A stretch of DNA of 64,000 nt from Lentinus brumalis (Eukaryota; Basidiomycota; Agaricomycetes; Polyporales; Polyporaceae), in the NCBI GenBank assembly GCA_001792895.1, contig MARA01000005.1:2170001-2234000 (forward strand). The letters are read 5' to 3'. Position numbers and translations under genes: made by a program. The notes under the pieces were generated by a model. That model was not told the DNA's origin. It did not search any database and saw only the letters and a list, made by a program, of their open reading frames with translations. Positions 62,718 through 64,000 of this stretch are shown here, piece by piece. Numbering within the stretch: the first letter of the stretch is position 1; every line of letters starts with the position of its first letter.

Positions 62718-64000
62718 TAGCGTCCCTGTGTGGGCCATCGTATGGGGCGAGTTCATTTCCACCCCCTTAGACCATACACATACACCATACGATGCCGCAG
62801 CACATCCAACGTACGACTACACAAGAAACACTGCACACTTAGACTGCACAATGCACATTGCACGTTGCACAGCACACTCGTTTCATCGCCCCTTCCCTCC
62901 TTGTGGGTGTAATGGACGGTTCACCGTCACTGTACATACAGATATACATCCGCGCGTCGCCTCGCAAAGGCTTCTTGTTCTTCGACCAGGCTGTTCCGGG
63001 GTCTTCGCGTGCACGGGCGCAACGCTGCTCAACGCCAAACGGTGCCACTGTCAGGTGAGTTCCTATCATTGATTATGATCTATTTGCTCGGCAAGCGCAA
63101 GGATACGGTAGAGCCTACCAGACGGCACCTCGGCGAATGGGGGCCAGGCTGTCCTGGCTCTCTTACTGCAAAGGTAAGTACCTGAGATCATCACCCATCC
63201 AGGTACAAAAGCAGCGTTCCATAGGCACCGGCTCAAACGGCGGCGGCTATACCAAGTCTCTGGGTCCGAGGCGTCGGGATCCGTGTACGCAGGACGCCGG
63301 ACATGACCATCCGCCGCCGACGGTCATTCTCGCTCATTGCTCGGGGCTTTGTTCGTGCAGACGGCGATATGGGGCAGCGTGGGCCCCACGGTCGAAGCTC
63401 AATCAAGCACGGCTGGCTGATGGCTGGCTGATATGTATCTGCATCGCTGTCTGATTGGAACTGCACCATGCGAACCGACAATATTGTCTTCCCAGTTCTA
63501 ACCGTGGGTCTCCGTCGAGTACCAATTCTGTTCCTTCAGCTTTATGTTGCCAGCACATCGGCCTCTCGCTGGACATCGTAAGTACTGACTAGCATTCGGA
63601 CCGAGGGACGACGACAGCCTGGGATTCGACAAGTGTCACCGTCCAACTTTGACCGCCTTCGAAGCCTCGAGGAAGATACGCGCCCGTTATGTAAGTACTT
63701 CGGCCTGCGAACAAACGGAGAAGATGGGAGGGGGCCATATAATACGCACTAGGCCAGCCCTTGCCGCAGTACTGCGCACTCTACCTCCACCTGTGGCCTG
63801 CATGGCATGTGGTCTCGTACCCAGACTATGTACGGGATGAGGTCGCACCCCACCACCGCACCTACCCGAACGTCTGGGGCAGTTTGATAGAGACCTCCTA
63901 CCTCCCCCTATTTGAAATTCAGTCACGGTCACGAATCTCGCGTGTCGCGCTCATACGGGCGTTTAGGCACCCGTATATGGTACCAAGCGCCCGCACACGC
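62718..64000. other. Terminal region, no supported gene
   Basis: About 1.3 kb after the MFS transporter. Open frames are short and overlap, and none shows a recognisable domain or consistent splicing. Confidence 0.5.

Overview
The window is nuclear DNA from a filamentous basidiomycete, most likely an Agaricomycete and possibly a polypore. Evidence: most genes are broken by many 45-65 nt GT-AG introns, both strands are densely coded, and the gene types fit (two-BTB protein, BAHD-like acyltransferase, 7-TM protein, P450s, tandem FAD monooxygenases). The species cannot be named from the sequence. Exon joins below were made by eye; where I added exon lengths, the sums came out as whole codons.

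Layout. 0-12 kb is mostly housekeeping: a two-BTB protein (-), cystathionine beta-synthase without Bateman domains (+), the ERAD ubiquitin ligase Doa10/Ssm4 (+) and an HD-domain 5'-nucleotidase (+). 12-20 kb is accessory: a BAHD-like acyltransferase (+), an HSL-type hydrolase (-), a 7-TM membrane protein (+) and an aryl-alcohol-dehydrogenase-like aldo-keto reductase (-). 20-22.4 kb is gene-poor, with a 40-bp tandem duplication and a 397-bp element with inverted ends flanked by TA. 22.4-26.6 kb holds two tandem cytochrome P450 paralogues. 27-36 kb holds WDR5/Swd3 (+), a GRAM-TBC-EF-hand Rab GAP (-) and two poorly known ORFs (-).

36-50.2 kb is the most distinctive part: four tandem, same-strand FAD monooxygenases (A-D) with almost identical exon structure, including an 11-nt microexon in every copy. 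Copy B carries a one-base frameshift. Copies A and B have greatly enlarged second introns. A 171-bp Harbinger-like MITE with perfect 39-bp inverted repeats and a TTA target duplication lies between C and D.

51-64 kb returns to conserved genes: Zim17/Hep1 (+), the mitochondrial glutaredoxin Grx5 (-) divergent from the DNA polymerase alpha catalytic subunit Pol1 (+), a flavin-reductase-like protein (-) and an MFS transporter (+). The last 1.3 kb has no gene I can support.

How the genes fit together. The P450 pair, FAD monooxygenase array, aldo-keto reductase, acyltransferase, hydrolase and MFS transporter would suit oxidation, conjugation and export of aromatic or other small molecules. No polyketide synthase, NRPS or terpene cyclase is present, and housekeeping genes are interspersed, so I do not call this a biosynthetic cluster.
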